DNA of 6,170 bases from contig DKVF01000045.1 in NCBI GenBank assembly GCA_002491065.1, forward strand, positions 8,001-14,170, in the 5' to 3' direction. The position numbers were made by a program, and so were the translations under genes. The notes beneath the pieces were generated by a model, which did no database searches, was not told the origin of the DNA, and was given only the letters and a program-made list of their open reading frames with translations. Positions 6,126-6,170 of the stretch are shown here, one piece after another (positions within the stretch are counted from its first letter, which is position 1; the number at the start of each line of letters is the position of its first letter). The stretch comes from Peptococcaceae bacterium UBA7185. Lineage in GTDB: Bacteria > Bacillota > Peptococcia > Peptococcales > Peptococcaceae.

Positions 6126-6170
6126 ACTTGGGTGACGCAGTTTTAAGTATTTCGTTGTAAAAATGTATAT
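6126..6170. other. Right-edge intergenic sequence, no feature seen
   Basis: These 45 bases after the phosphodiesterase stop contain no stem-loop with a T-tract, no start codon with a ribosome binding site and no clear promoter. The transcript may therefore continue into a gene beyond the window. Confidence 0.5.

Overview
The window looks like a chromosomal stretch from a low- to mid-GC Firmicutes (Bacillota) bacterium, probably a gut-type anaerobe of the Clostridia or Negativicutes. The basis is the GroEL C-terminus, strong AGGAGG-type ribosome binding sites, TTG/ATG start use, and a lipoprotein plus a membrane-anchored VanY-type peptidase of Gram-positive style. Genus cannot be fixed from this sequence, and I see no mobile element, CRISPR array, tRNA or rRNA.

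Left part (1-413): the last 95 codons of groEL, ending in a short Gly/Met tail and closed by an intrinsic terminator at 380-413. Middle part (454-2972): a candidate sigma-A promoter, then two co-directional cell-envelope genes. The first encodes a 489-aa lipoprotein with degenerate WG-type beta repeats. The second encodes a 278-aa single-pass membrane protein with an M15B/VanY D,D-carboxypeptidase-like domain. They are 70 bp apart with no terminator between them, so they are probably one transcript. The pair ends at a long, nearly perfect bidirectional terminator shared with the convergent gene that follows.

Right part (2973-6125): a LysR-type regulator (minus strand, TTG start) is divergent from a 670-aa cytoplasmic alkaline-phosphatase-superfamily (type I phosphodiesterase/nucleotide pyrophosphatase) enzyme. 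The 204-bp spacer between them carries a recognisable promoter with an A/T-rich upstream region and a T-N11-A dyad of the kind LysR proteins bind. The arrangement suggests that the regulator controls the hydrolase in response to a small molecule related to its substrate. The substrate is unknown. The most open questions are what the large, motif-free central region of this enzyme recognises, and what the WG-repeat lipoprotein does beside a peptidoglycan peptidase.

Nothing here amounts to a clearly new biological system. The LysR/phosphodiesterase module is the best candidate for an undescribed pathway, and its remaining members, if any, lie beyond the right edge.
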